Shown here piece after piece: positions 27,045 through 35,941 of a stretch of DNA of 64,000 nt. Where the stretch lies: the NCBI RefSeq assembly GCF_001420915.1, contig NZ_CP013021.1, forward strand, positions 3,816,501 to 3,880,500, read 5' to 3'. Made by a program: the position numbers and the translations under genes. The stretch is from Agarivorans gilvus (GTDB lineage Bacteria > Pseudomonadota > Gammaproteobacteria > Enterobacterales > Celerinatantimonadaceae). A model generated the notes under the pieces. That model searched no databases and was not told where the DNA came from. It was given only the letters and a program-made list of their open reading frames with translations. The stretch's first letter is position 1; the number at the start of each line of letters is the position of its first letter.

Positions 27045-29354
27045 TCAGGCAAGCGACTTAGCTTTCCTTGGTTTGCCTCTTTTGGCCGATTTATTTTTTT
27101 TATCGATATTAGCTAACACAAATTCGATTCTACGTTGGTCTAAATCCACGCGAGCCAGTGTTACCGATATTGACTGGCCAATGTTATAGGCTTTGGCTTT
27201 GCGTTCTCCCATTAAGCGTTGTTTAGCCGCATCGAAGTGATAAAAATCACCGGCTAAGGCGCTAATATGAATACTGCCTTCAACTGGTATGTCTGCCAAC
27301 TCAACAAATAGGCCAAAGCTGTTTACCCCACTAATGGTGGCTTGAAACTGTTCGCCTAGCTTAGTTTGCATGTAGTGACATTTTAACCATGCATCTACTT
27401 CCCAACTCGCCTCATCGGCGCGGCGAGCGACTAAGGAGCAATGTTCAGCTAGCGCCAGTATTTCGCTTAGCTGATAGGGATAGTTTTGTTTAAAAGGTAA
27501 TGGCTTTGCCTGCTCGACGCGTTTAACCGGGTCAAAACCTTTGCCGCTTAGGTTCTTTACCATGCGTTTAATCAGTCCGCCAGATTCTTTACTACGAATG
27601 ACCGCGCGAATCGCTCGGTGAACCAGCAAGTCGGGATAACGGCGGATCGGTGAGGTAAAGTGCGCGTAGGCAGCAAAGGCTAAACCAAAGTGGCCGTCAT
27701 TTTCTGGACTATAAACCGCCTGATTCATTGAGCGTAACAACATTGTTTGAATCGTGGCTGCGTCTGGCCGCGCAGCCGTTTGGCTAAGTAACTGGTTGTA
27801 ATCAGCTGGGCTGGGCTGCTCGCCGCCAGCAAGATTAAGCCCGCGCTCAGCCAGAAAACTCCGTAAATCTTTGAGTTTTTTGGCTTTAGGGCCTTGGTGA
27901 ACCCGATACAGCGAAGGGATTTTTAGTTGGCTTAAAAAGGCTGCCGTTGCCAAGTTAGCACACAACATACACTCTTCAATTAGCCGATGTGCATCGTTGC
28001 GCAGGACTGGCACAATTTGCTCAATCTTCGCTTCGCTGTTAAAGATAAAACGACTTTCCTGAGTACTAAAATCAATGGCTCCGCGACGTTGGCGAGCTTC
28101 GGCTAATACACGATATAAAGCGTGTAATTGCTGAATATCCCCTAGCAATGCACTATGTGGGCTGCTGTGTTGCTGAGCTTCATCAGCTGTTAACAAGTGA
28201 CCAACCTCGCTATAAGTTAAGCGCGCATGCGAATGGATCACCGCTTCATAGAACTGGTAGGCTAGCATCTCACCGGCTTGGCTTATTTGCATCTCACACA
28301 CCAGTGCAAGCCGATCTTGTTTGGGTTTTAGGGAACACAAACCATTAGAAATCGCTTCCGGTAACATCGGCACGACATGGCCGGGAAAATACACCGAGGT
28401 GCCGCGTTTTTGCGCTTCTTGATCCAGCTCGGTGCCCGCTTTGATGTAGTGAGATACATCGGCAATCGCTATCCAAAGCCGCCAGCCGCCTTGCTCATTG
28501 GTTTGACAATAAACCGCGTCGTCGAAGTCTTGGGCATCTTCACCATCAATGGTCACGAAGGGAAGGGCGCGTAAGTCGATGCGCTTAAGCTTGTCTTGCT
28601 CACTCACTTCTTGACCTAGCTGTTCGGCCTGTTGTAAGACTTGTTCTGGCCATTTGTGAGGAATGTCATGATTGTGTAAGGCCAGTGTGATTTCCATACG
28701 TGGGGCCAGCGGCTCACCGAGTATTTCACTCACATGAGCCTGGGCATTACGGCGTTTGTGGGGATAATCAACCAGCTCGGCACTCACGTATTGGCCGTCT
28801 TGGGCTCCCAGTAACTGCGCTTCGGGAATTTCGATGCGCTGAGTAATTTTTTGGTTATTGGCTAGCAGATAATAAGTACCATCGCGCTGTTCAACTCGCC
28901 CTACTAGCTGGCGAGTATTGGCTTGCAATACTTTAATTATGCGTGCTTCTTCGCGGCCGCGTTGGTTAAAGCCGTTGGCTAGGGCTAATACCACGTCGCC
29001 ATCAAAGACTTTAGCCATTTGACTGGAGTGCAATACAAAGTCTTTTTCATGTCCTTCGCAACGTAAAAAGCCGAAGCCTTCACGGTGACCAATCACGGTG
29101 CCTTTGAGGTATTCATCTTCAGCTACTGGCCAGTAGTGGTGATTTCTATCGCTGTGTACTTGGCCGTCACGACTCATGGCTATTAGCCGACGACGTAGCG
29201 CCTCAAGTTGTTCATCAGTGGTGAGCTTTAATTGTTGGCCAATGCTTTGTTTATTGAGTGCTCGGCCTTGCTGTTTTAGCAGGCTTAGAATAGCGGCACG
29301 GTCGGGGATCGGATTGGCGTATTGAGTTTGTTCAGTGCTTGAGTGTTTACTCAT
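27045..29354 (-). CDS. rnr: Ribonuclease R
   Basis: RNase R is a processive 3'-to-5' exoribonuclease that degrades structured RNA and acts in trans-translation quality control. The 769-residue product has an N-terminal helical region, cold-shock domains (GHREGFGFLRCEGHEKDFVL), the RNB catalytic domain with the acidic metal site TIDGEDAQDFDDAVYC, HFTSPIRRYPDLLVHRAI, an S1 domain near 650-735 (FQATISGVNSFGLFVELADIPVEGSI), and a basic tail. The usual downstream rlmB is absent; the gene stands alone and converges on ribB. Confidence 0.95.
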   Translation of the reverse strand: MSKHSSTEQTQYANPIPDRAAILSLLKQQGRALNKQSIGQQLKLTTDEQLEALRRRLIAMSRDGQVHSDRNHHYWPVAEDEYLKGTVIGHREGFGFLRCEGHEKDFVLHSSQMAKVFDGDVVLALANGFNQRGREEARIIKVLQANTRQLVGRVEQRDGTYYLLANNQKITQRIEIPEAQLLGAQDGQYVSAELVDYPHKRRNAQAHVSEILGEPLAPRMEITLALHNHDIPHKWPEQVLQQAEQLGQEVSEQDKLKRIDLRALPFVTIDGEDAQDFDDAVYCQTNEQGGWRLWIAIADVSHYIKAGTELDQEAQKRGTSVYFPGHVVPMLPEAISNGLCSLKPKQDRLALVCEMQISQAGEMLAYQFYEAVIHSHARLTYSEVGHLLTADEAQQHSSPHSALLGDIQQLHALYRVLAEARQRRGAIDFSTQESRFIFNSEAKIEQIVPVLRNDAHRLIEECMLCANLATAAFLSQLKIPSLYRVHQGPKAKKLKDLRSFLAERGLNLAGGEQPSPADYNQLLSQTAARPDAATIQTMLLRSMNQAVYSPENDGHFGLAFAAYAHFTSPIRRYPDLLVHRAIRAVIRSKESGGLIKRMVKNLSGKGFDPVKRVEQAKPLPFKQNYPYQLSEILALAEHCSLVARRADEASWEVDAWLKCHYMQTKLGEQFQATISGVNSFGLFVELADIPVEGSIHISALAGDFYHFDAAKQRLMGERKAKAYNIGQSISVTLARVDLDQRRIEFVLANIDKKNKSAKRGKPRKAKSLA

Positions 29355-29718
29355 GGTTATGGTTCTCTACTATCTTGGCCATTAACCTTGCTCTGGAAAA
29401 ACTATCAAGTGGTGTAGTGATACAGTTCAGATATTAATCTCAAGGTGGTGAGGCCGTGGCTCGTACTACGAGTCACAATTAATCGGATTTGGTTCAGTTC
29501 GCGGCTAGGGCGATGCTGCCAATGTATTTTACTGTTGTGTCGCAGCCTAAAGGCCTTATATGACAAAAACAATAATCAGGGAAAACGAGCTGGAATTTAA
29601 AACGACGAACGAAGCTAAATGAAGGCAAGCTAGAAACGGTGTTTAAAAGATAAACTGATTTTCATATGCCGGCCACTGTATAGGTTTACGCGAGAAAGTC
29701 AACGTCTGCGATGACTAA
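29355..29718 (-). other. Intergenic region upstream of rnr, no gene seen
   Basis: A 364-base stretch between the rnr start and the yjjX end. I see no convincing ORF, tRNA or hairpin terminator. It should contain the rnr promoter. Confidence 0.5.
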
Positions 29719-30264
29719 TTAGCTCAGCTCAGGCTCAAACATGGTGGTATGGGCGAATTTTACTAGGGTTAAGATCAGCGCATGTAGATAGTTATCTTCG
29801 CGGCTGGCTAAGCCATTGGTGAGCAGACCTATGGCGCCACCTTTTTGTTTGATGTTAGTGGTATTAAACAGTTCATCCATTAAGGGGCCAAGTTCTGCGC
29901 CTTGCTTAAGCGCTTGAAAAACCGAAGGCGGTAGCGGCATGTTAGCGCTGCGGCCCACCGCCAGTTGCTGCTGGTTAGCAACGGCCACATAGGCGAAGGT
30001 GGCGGGGCCATCTTCAAATAAGTCTACGCCTCCTTCGATGGCTGCATAAAAGTCGGCTTGGTGTTGCTGTTGGCAAAAGCGCAGCCGATTAATCGCGCCG
30101 TCACGGGTTTGCTGGCTGTTTATCGGTTGTTCGGGGACTTGCGAAGGGGCATCTACCCCATGGCAGTCGATATCGGCATTGGGATAGTACAGCGCTAGCG
30201 CCTTGGCTACCGCGCGCACCTTAACCGGATTACGCGAACCAACAATAACTTTAAGTGATGTCAT
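29719..30264 (-). CDS. yjjX: Inosine/xanthosine triphosphatase (YjjX family)
   Basis: This house-cleaning enzyme hydrolyses non-canonical purine NTPs such as ITP and XTP. The start is taken at the ATG giving MTSLKVIVGSRNPVKVRAVAKAL, because this is where the family begins and GAAGG lies 10 bases before; an in-frame ATG 39 bases further upstream is possible. The 181-residue protein shows DAPSQVPEQPINSQQTRDGAINR, YAAIEGGVDLF and KQKGGAIGLLTNG, all typical of YjjX. It is next to an RmlD-like reductase on the same strand. Confidence 0.9.
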   Translation of the reverse strand: MTSLKVIVGSRNPVKVRAVAKALALYYPNADIDCHGVDAPSQVPEQPINSQQTRDGAINRLRFCQQQHQADFYAAIEGGVDLFEDGPATFAYVAVANQQQLAVGRSANMPLPPSVFQALKQGAELGPLMDELFNTTNIKQKGGAIGLLTNGLASREDNYLHALILTLVKFAHTTMFEPELS

Positions 30265-30343
30265 GGAAATAGTGCCTTCAAAAATAGTTAACTTGCGCAA
30301 CATACTGATGTATATGGCTAAAGCAAGTACTAAGTGCCGGTGT

Positions 30344-31090
30344 TTAGGTTTTTAGTTGTTCGTCAATGCTTTTACAGGGCACTCGCGAGTCAATAATGCG
30401 CCCATCGCGCTGCGGTTGCGAGCCGGGGCGAATATCCCAATTAAGCTGGTATTTTTGATTAATAAGCTGCACCAATTGGTAAAACGACAGCCCTTGCTCG
30501 TTACCACCAACATGATAAATACCGGCTTTGGCTTGCTTGGCTAAGTCTATTAAGCACTGCATGCTGTGTTCAACATAAGCCACCGCTGGTAGCCATTGGG
30601 TGCTGGCTTCTAAATAACCCTGGTTATCGTGCATGTCTCTAACATGGGTGAGAAGGTTGTCGCGCTCGAAGTTATCGAACATCTGCCACCCAAGTCGAGC
30701 AATAATGGTATTAGGATTAGCCTCAAGCGCAGCTTGTTCGCAGGCGATTTTATAGCGGCCATAATCGTTCACTGCATCGGCTGGATGTTCTGGGCTAAAG
30801 GGACCAGTGCTCTCGGGGTTAAATACGCTTTCGCTGCTGGTAAACAGCAGTGGAATGTCGAGCTCGTGGGCAATGCTCGCCAGTGTCGCCAGCCAGCTTT
30901 CTGGGCCAGTGGCTAAGTGGAAAATAGTATCGATTTGCTGGGTTTTGATAAAGGCCAATTGCTGGCTGCGTTGGGTAATGTCCAACTGTTGGCGATCAAA
31001 GCCGATAACCTCTATAGCATGCGCCTCTAAGGCTTGTTTTAGATAAGGAGCAAGGCGGCCGTTTAAGCCGCTAACTAATACACGTTGCAT
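30344..31090 (-). CDS. RmlD-like NAD(P)-dependent sugar-nucleotide reductase
   Basis: A 248-residue extended SDR protein. The N-terminal SGLNGRLAPYLKQAL is a variant of the Rossmann glycine motif. LLFTSSESVFNPESTGPFSP and the catalytic YGRYKIACE (Tyr-x3-Lys) match the RmlD (dTDP-4-dehydrorhamnose reductase) group, as does the C-terminal GIYHVGGNEQGLSFYQLVQLI. No other rhamnose genes are nearby, so the true substrate is unclear. It could be another RfbD or MAT2B-like protein. Confidence 0.7.
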   Translation of the reverse strand: MQRVLVSGLNGRLAPYLKQALEAHAIEVIGFDRQQLDITQRSQQLAFIKTQQIDTIFHLATGPESWLATLASIAHELDIPLLFTSSESVFNPESTGPFSPEHPADAVNDYGRYKIACEQAALEANPNTIIARLGWQMFDNFERDNLLTHVRDMHDNQGYLEASTQWLPAVAYVEHSMQCLIDLAKQAKAGIYHVGGNEQGLSFYQLVQLINQKYQLNWDIRPGSQPQRDGRIIDSRVPCKSIDEQLKT

Positions 31091-31154
31091 AGAACACTCT
31101 TCAGTTAACCGATGGGAGTATTATGCAAGTTAAGCTGCTGTGCGGCTAGTGGCT

Positions 31155-32579
31155 TTAGTCGCTTTGCTGCAAAAGTAACTGGGCTTGTTGGCCAAGGATT
31201 TTTATCGCCTGTTCAACTGCTTCAGTAGGAGGATTAGCATAACTTAAACGTAAGCAGTTACGATACTTGCCTGAGGCTGAAAATAGACTGCCCGCGGCAA
31301 TGCCGATGTGGTAGGGGCGTAAGTGTTGATTTAACTGAAAGCTGTCGATGCCTTCTGGTAAGGCCAACCATAAAAAGTAACCGCCCTGAGGAAAACTCAC
31401 TTTGGTTTGTTCGGGCAAGTAACGCTGTACCCAATGCAGCATGATGTCTCGGCGCGCTTGATAATGCTGTTTGCTTAGGCGCAAGTGCTTATCGTAATAG
31501 CCTTGTTCAATAAAGTCGGCAACCGCTAATTGTGGCAAGCTGGCAGACCCCAAGGAGCTGACAAATTTTAGGTGGGTTAGCATGGTGCTATAGCGCCCAG
31601 GAGCCACCCATCCCAGCCGCAAACCGGGAGCAATGGTTTTAGAAAAAGACGAGCAAAATAGTACCCGCTGTTGGCTATCGTAAGATTTTAAGCTGCGAGG
31701 TCTAGGATAGTGGTAAACCGTATCGCCTAGAATGTCATCTTCAATAATCGCGAAATCGTATTTTTCGGCCAGCGCTAACAGTTTTAGTTTATTTTTCTCC
31801 GGCATGATGTAGCCAAGTGGGTTATTAGAGCTGGGGATCAGCTGCAATACCTTAATAGGCCACTGCTCTAAGGCTAATTCTAAGGCTGGTAAACTAATGC
31901 CATTTTGCGGATGGGTGGGAATTTCTAATACTTTTAGCTGATTTGATTGAATCGCCTGCATCGAGCCATAAAAGCTTGGTGAGTCTATGGCGACAATATC
32001 GCCGGGTTGAGTCAAGGCTTTTAAGCTTAATGACAAGGCTTCCTGACAACCTGCGGTGATTTGAATATTGTCGGGGTGCACCTGACAACCAGAGTGTTGC
32101 ATTAGCCGAACGATTTGCTCACGTAGCTTTAATAAACCATTGCCTTTGGCGCAGCTAAAAACCTGCTTACTTTGTTGCTTGATGTTTTCGTTCATCAAGC
32201 GCTGTAAGGGTTTTAAGGTACTAAAACTGGTATCGGGAGAGCCTCGCCCCAAGGCTAAAAAGTGCTGGCTTGATTCGGTCATGGTTAGCGCGAGAACTTC
32301 TTGCCAGTTATCTATCAGAACAGGGCGCTGTTCAGGTTGGCTTAGCTCGGGTAAGGAGGCGGTTTTCAGTGGTGATTTTACGTAGTAACCCGATTTGTGT
32401 TTACTGTATACCAGGTCAGCATCTTCTAATAGTCGATAGCTTTCTTGTACCGTAGAAATACTTACCCCACGCAACTGGCTCATGGCTCTAATTGAGGGCA
32501 GCTTTTGTCCCACCGGGTAATAACCTTGTTGGATTTGCTGTTTGAGTTCTTCGGCAAATTGTTGATAGAGGGTCATCAC
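31155..32579 (-). CDS. MocR-type GntR-family regulator with aminotransferase domain
   Basis: A 474-residue PLP-binding transcription factor. The N-terminal winged helix (about 1-75) reads GQKLPSIRAMSQLRGVSISTVQESYRLLE, a GntR domain. The rest is a fold-type I aminotransferase domain with DSPSFYGS, IPSSNNPLGY, EDDILGD and the PLP lysine in SSFSKTIAPGLRLGW (Lys314). MocR proteins often sense PLP or amino-acid adducts and bind direct or inverted repeats near the divergent gene. Here that gene encodes a DUF1127 protein, and TACAG-type repeats lie between them. Confidence 0.9.
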   Translation of the reverse strand: MMTLYQQFAEELKQQIQQGYYPVGQKLPSIRAMSQLRGVSISTVQESYRLLEDADLVYSKHKSGYYVKSPLKTASLPELSQPEQRPVLIDNWQEVLALTMTESSQHFLALGRGSPDTSFSTLKPLQRLMNENIKQQSKQVFSCAKGNGLLKLREQIVRLMQHSGCQVHPDNIQITAGCQEALSLSLKALTQPGDIVAIDSPSFYGSMQAIQSNQLKVLEIPTHPQNGISLPALELALEQWPIKVLQLIPSSNNPLGYIMPEKNKLKLLALAEKYDFAIIEDDILGDTVYHYPRPRSLKSYDSQQRVLFCSSFSKTIAPGLRLGWVAPGRYSTMLTHLKFVSSLGSASLPQLAVADFIEQGYYDKHLRLSKQHYQARRDIMLHWVQRYLPEQTKVSFPQGGYFLWLALPEGIDSFQLNQHLRPYHIGIAAGSLFSASGKYRNCLRLSYANPPTEAVEQAIKILGQQAQLLLQQSD

Positions 32580-32631
32580 GATTCCTGCGCAAAAACATGG
32601 CCTAGTAGTAGCACATTCATATACAGATGAA

Positions 32632-32732
32632 AAATATTTGCTAGTTAGCAGTACAGATTGTTCGTCTTAAGCCAGTACAGTTGCCGATATTGGCTGTCTG
32701 TATTGGACAAAAATAATATTTTTGAATCTGTA
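32632..32732. promoter_or_regulatory. Candidate MocR operator: repeated TACAG/CTGTA boxes
   Basis: Between the divergent MocR and DUF1127 genes, TACAG occurs at 32632, 32652 and 32676 in direct orientation, and CTGTA at 32698 and 32728 in inverse orientation. CCAGTACAG (32672-32680) and CTGTATTGG (32698-32706) form an inverted repeat with one mismatch. Spacing of 20-24 bases, about two helical turns, is typical of cooperative sites. Confidence 0.45.
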
Positions 32733-32790
32733 ATGAGGCGCGGCGCCAACTTAAGCTGGAATGGTCATTTCGCTTAACAGGAGTAAGCGC

Positions 32791-33045
32791 ATGTTAATTG
32801 CCAGCCAAGTCGCTACCGTTATAACTCGCCTACATGCCAAGGTGGCTGAATATCGAGCCTTAAGCCGCAGCAGAAGAGCGCTGAGGTATTTGAGTGATGC
32901 CACGCTGCGCGATATTGGGGTTACGCGACAACAAGCCATGGCGCAGGCTAGTTTGCCGTTTTGGAGAAAAAGCCAGCCTGCTCAGCAAGTGGTTAAAGCT
33001 AAGCCTAAAGCGAAGCAAAGTCAGACTTTGGAAGTGAGTAAATAG
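32791..33045 (+). CDS. DUF1127 domain-containing small protein
   Basis: The ATG at 32791 has a good AGGAG site 7 bases upstream; an upstream ATG at 32761 lacks one. The 84-residue basic protein holds the DUF1127 core SRRALRYLSDATLRDIGVTRQQA (split as SRRALRYLSD and ATLRDIGVTR), an arginine-rich helical motif that in other bacteria takes part in RNA and phosphate or amino-acid regulation. The C-terminal tail is Lys/Gln-rich. It is divergent from the MocR regulator, which may control it. Confidence 0.75.
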   Translation: MLIASQVATVITRLHAKVAEYRALSRSRRALRYLSDATLRDIGVTRQQAMAQASLPFWRKSQPAQQVVKAKPKAKQSQTLEVSK

Positions 33046-33256
33046 TCCGTTGCAGCTTGCTGGTAGCGTGTCACTTTAGTTTGTTCGAGTGTGGCTTAGC
33101 GGTAGCGCTTAAACTTACCCCTTGGCCTGCTTTAAGTGGTGCTTAAACTACTTGTTGCTAATGATTTTTCGTTGCGCTATTAACAAGCGTGGTTAAGCGC
33201 TTGTCTGACAAATTATAATTGCGTAGGCTTGGGGCAAATCTGCTGAGGACTACGCT

Positions 33257-34141
33257 GTGTTTTTCATTATCGCCTTAACCGCAACCTTTGCCTATGCCCT
33301 GCAAGGGGTATTGATGGCCAAGGTTTACCGCCAATCTGACCGACTTAGTTCGGTGGCTTACCGTGGCCTGAGTTTGCTGATTAGTATGTCACCTTTGCTA
33401 TTGCTGGTGCCTCAGTCTGACTTTACTGAATTTTCCGGGTTACTTCCTCAGTTACTGCTGGCGGCTAGTTTGGCTGCATTAGCCAATTGGGCCAATGCCA
33501 TTGCCTTTGTTCGTTTGCCAGTGGGCATCGCTAGCGCCTTATCTATGGCTTTCACTGCGCTATTTGTGGCCTTGCTTGGTCAAGTCTTTCTCGATGAGCA
33601 ACTTAGCCCTCAACAATGGCTGATGGGGGCGGTGACTTTGGCTATGGTATTGTTATTAGGTGCTAGCCAACGCCGTGGTACACCGTTGACTTCTTCCGAT
33701 TATCGCCCGCTTAGCGGCATTTTAGCCAGTGCCGGTTATGGTAGCTTAATGAGTTATGCGCTGATATTAGTGGCGGGGATGTCGCGTGCTTCTCATCCAT
33801 TTTTAGTCGGTTATGCCTGGGAGGCGAGTATTGGCTTAATGGCCATGCTATTCGCCCTAGCTAGAGGACGGCTAAGTGCTAAGCCCGGCTTTCAGCGTAT
33901 TTCTTGGTCTCGCTTTAGACAGATCCTAGTATTTGCTTCACCTACCGCGCTGGGGACGGGTTGTTATGCCTACGCCATGACCTTGGGGCCTTTAGCGATT
34001 GCCGCTGCGATCCTCAGTACCATGATGGTATTTAGCATGTTACTCGGCTGGTGGTTGTTAGCAGAACGTCCTCGTTTAAGACAGTGGGCTATGATGAGCC
34101 TAGTGTGCATGAGTGTGGTGGCCCTCAAGCTAGTCAGTTAG
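33257..34141 (+). CDS. EamA/DMT-superfamily transporter
   Basis: A 294-residue inner-membrane protein with about ten hydrophobic helices arranged as two EamA halves, starting from GTG. Family-like features are the LPVGIASALSMAFTALFVALLGQVFLDEQLS stretch (end of the first half) and LGPLAIAAAILSTMMVFSMLLGWWLLAERP (end of the second). It probably exports or imports a small metabolite that cannot be predicted. The 3' end was once duplicated: a decayed copy lies just downstream. Confidence 0.8.
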   Translation: MFFIIALTATFAYALQGVLMAKVYRQSDRLSSVAYRGLSLLISMSPLLLLVPQSDFTEFSGLLPQLLLAASLAALANWANAIAFVRLPVGIASALSMAFTALFVALLGQVFLDEQLSPQQWLMGAVTLAMVLLLGASQRRGTPLTSSDYRPLSGILASAGYGSLMSYALILVAGMSRASHPFLVGYAWEASIGLMAMLFALARGRLSAKPGFQRISWSRFRQILVFASPTALGTGCYAYAMTLGPLAIAAAILSTMMVFSMLLGWWLLAERPRLRQWAMMSLVCMSVVALKLVS

Positions 34142-34170
34142 TTTGTCAACGTTTTGCGCGGTGAGTCTAA

Positions 34171-34325
34171 CCAGCATGATGTATTTAGCATACGGCTTTA
34201 TTTGGGGCTGTTGGCTGAGCGTTCTCGTTTAAGGCTGTGGGCAATGATGAACTTGGTATGCATGAGTGTGCATTAGCGTGGTGGCGTTGAAGTTGGTGAG
34301 TTAGTTTTCAGCGTTTTGCCGAGTT
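34171..34325 (+). pseudogene. Decayed tandem copy of the 3' end of the EamA gene
   Basis: The stretch matches 34018-34165 in order: ATGATG-TATTTAGCAT, GGCTG-TTGGCTGAGCGT, CTCGTTTAAG, CTGTGGGC-ATGATGA, GCATGAGTGTG, then GTGAGTTAGTTT, CAGCGTTTTGCC. Small insertions and deletions have broken the frame, including an inserted CATTAGC-like piece. It is a relic of a tandem duplication of about 150 bases. Confidence 0.75.
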
Positions 34326-34646
34326 ATTCTACTAATTGGGTTTAAAGTGTGAGCATTGTCTCGTTTTTATGTCCGCTCACCGCAATTATTGCTGTTTTAC
34401 CACTCAGATGGCTTCGAGAGCTTATGTTGCCTATTCGCTAAGAAATAAATGTTCCTCGGGTTGTAAAAATTTTTATTAGCAGTCAATGCTAAAAAACTTA
34501 TGAACAATAGTGGTTTAAAACTGATTTTTTGAAATTTTTTTGTGATGACTCAATATAATCTCGATTTTTGACTTGAAATTGGTTTTTCATTCTATATGGT
34601 TACGCACTGACCAATTATATAGCTTCAAAGAAGGATAAAAAGAAGC
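34326..34646 (+). other. sstT leader region, no gene seen
   Basis: About 320 AT-rich bases. No ORF of note. The part from 34440 has several A/T tracts and probably holds the sstT promoter. An AAGGA site lies about 10 bases before the sstT start. Confidence 0.5.
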
Positions 34647-35867
34647 ATGAAACCACAGTCAAACACACTCGTTCGATTTATCACTCAAGGTAGTCTGGTA
34701 ATGCAGATCCTTATCGGTATTGTCTTGGGTAGTATCGTTGCCACTGTTGCACCGGAGCTGGCTCTTTCGTTTAGCTTATTAGGTAGCTTGTTTGTCGGAG
34801 CCTTAAAAGCCGTTGCTCCAGTACTGGTATTTGTCTTGGTGGCTGCCTCGGTAGCAAGCCATAAGCGCGGACAAGATACGCAATTACGTCCCATTATATA
34901 TTTGTATTTATTTGGTACCTTTGCCGCTTCGTTGACCGCAGTGGGCATGAGCTTCTTGTTCCCCACCGAGCTGGTATTGGTGAGTACCGATACCGCAGCA
35001 AATCCACCTCAGGGGATCACCGAAGTTTTACAAACTTTGTTGTTTAAGATTGTTGATAACCCAGTTAGCGCAATTATGAATGCTAACTACATCGGTATTT
35101 TGGCCTGGGCAATAGGTTTAGGTATTGCTATGCACAGTGCTTCTGATACCACTAAAACCCTGTTTAACGACGTAGCAAGCAGTGTTTCAAGCATCGTTCG
35201 CTTTGTTATCCGTTTAGCGCCAATTGGTATTTTTGGCTTGGTAGCCAATACCATCGCTCAAACTGGTTTCTCTGCATTAGTGGGTTATAGCCAACTATTA
35301 GTGGTATTGATCGGTTCAATGTTACTAATTGCTTTAGTGATGAACCCCTTATTGGTATTTTATAAAATCCGTAAAAACCCTTATCCACTGGTATTTAAAT
35401 GTTTACGCGAAAGTGGTGTTACCGCCTTCTTTACGCGTAGCTCGGCGGCTAATATTCCGGTGAATATGGATTTAGCTAAGCGTTTAGGGCTAGATGAAGA
35501 TACTTATTCTGTTTCGATCCCACTAGGTGCAACCATTAACATGGCCGGTGCAGCGATTACTATTACCGTATTGTCTTTAGCTGCGGTGCATACTCTGGGT
35601 ATTCAGGTTGATTTTGCTACTGCCCTGTTGCTGAGTGTGATTGCTGCTGTATCTGCTTGTGGAGCCTCGGGCGTTGCAGGTGGTTCGTTACTGCTTATTC
35701 CTTTGGCGTGTAGCCTCTTTGGGATCTCGAATGATGTAGCCATGCAAGTGGTAGCGGTTGGCTTCATTATTGGCGTATTGCAAGACTCTGCCGAAACCGC
35801 ACTTAACAGTTCTACCGATGTGCTGTTTACTGCCGCATGCTGCCAAGCCGCGGAACAAAAAAACTAA
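34647..35867 (+). CDS. sstT: Serine/threonine:Na+ symporter SstT
   Basis: SstT takes up L-serine and L-threonine with Na+ through the inner membrane. The 406-residue product belongs to the dicarboxylate/amino acid:cation symporter family. Visible signatures are KAVAPVLVFVLVAAS, FFTRSSAANIPVNM (the serine-rich hairpin HP1), IPLGATINMAGAAITI (the NMDGTA-like motif) and ACGASGVAGGSLLLIPLA (HP2). It is monocistronic with a strong terminator shared with the convergent ADP-ribosylglycohydrolase gene. Confidence 0.96.
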   Translation: MKPQSNTLVRFITQGSLVMQILIGIVLGSIVATVAPELALSFSLLGSLFVGALKAVAPVLVFVLVAASVASHKRGQDTQLRPIIYLYLFGTFAASLTAVGMSFLFPTELVLVSTDTAANPPQGITEVLQTLLFKIVDNPVSAIMNANYIGILAWAIGLGIAMHSASDTTKTLFNDVASSVSSIVRFVIRLAPIGIFGLVANTIAQTGFSALVGYSQLLVVLIGSMLLIALVMNPLLVFYKIRKNPYPLVFKCLRESGVTAFFTRSSAANIPVNMDLAKRLGLDEDTYSVSIPLGATINMAGAAITITVLSLAAVHTLGIQVDFATALLLSVIAAVSACGASGVAGGSLLLIPLACSLFGISNDVAMQVVAVGFIIGVLQDSAETALNSSTDVLFTAACCQAAEQKN

Positions 35868-35891
35868 TTTTAAGCTGCTCAGCTTGAACAC

Positions 35892-35917
35892 AAAAAGGTG
35901 GCTTAGCCACCTTTTTT
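35892..35917. terminator. Bidirectional terminator between sstT and the draG-like gene
   Basis: AAAAAGGTGGC (35892-35902) pairs with GCCACCTTTTT (35906-35916) around a TTA loop, with A- and T-runs on both sides. It can serve both convergent genes. Confidence 0.9.
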
Positions 35918-35941
35918 TAATGGCTTATCACTCCGTTCACT

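Noticed and set aside
29440..29560. Possible tRNA or small RNA before rnr
   Set aside because: No cloverleaf with a T-arm consensus could be folded; no terminator follows.
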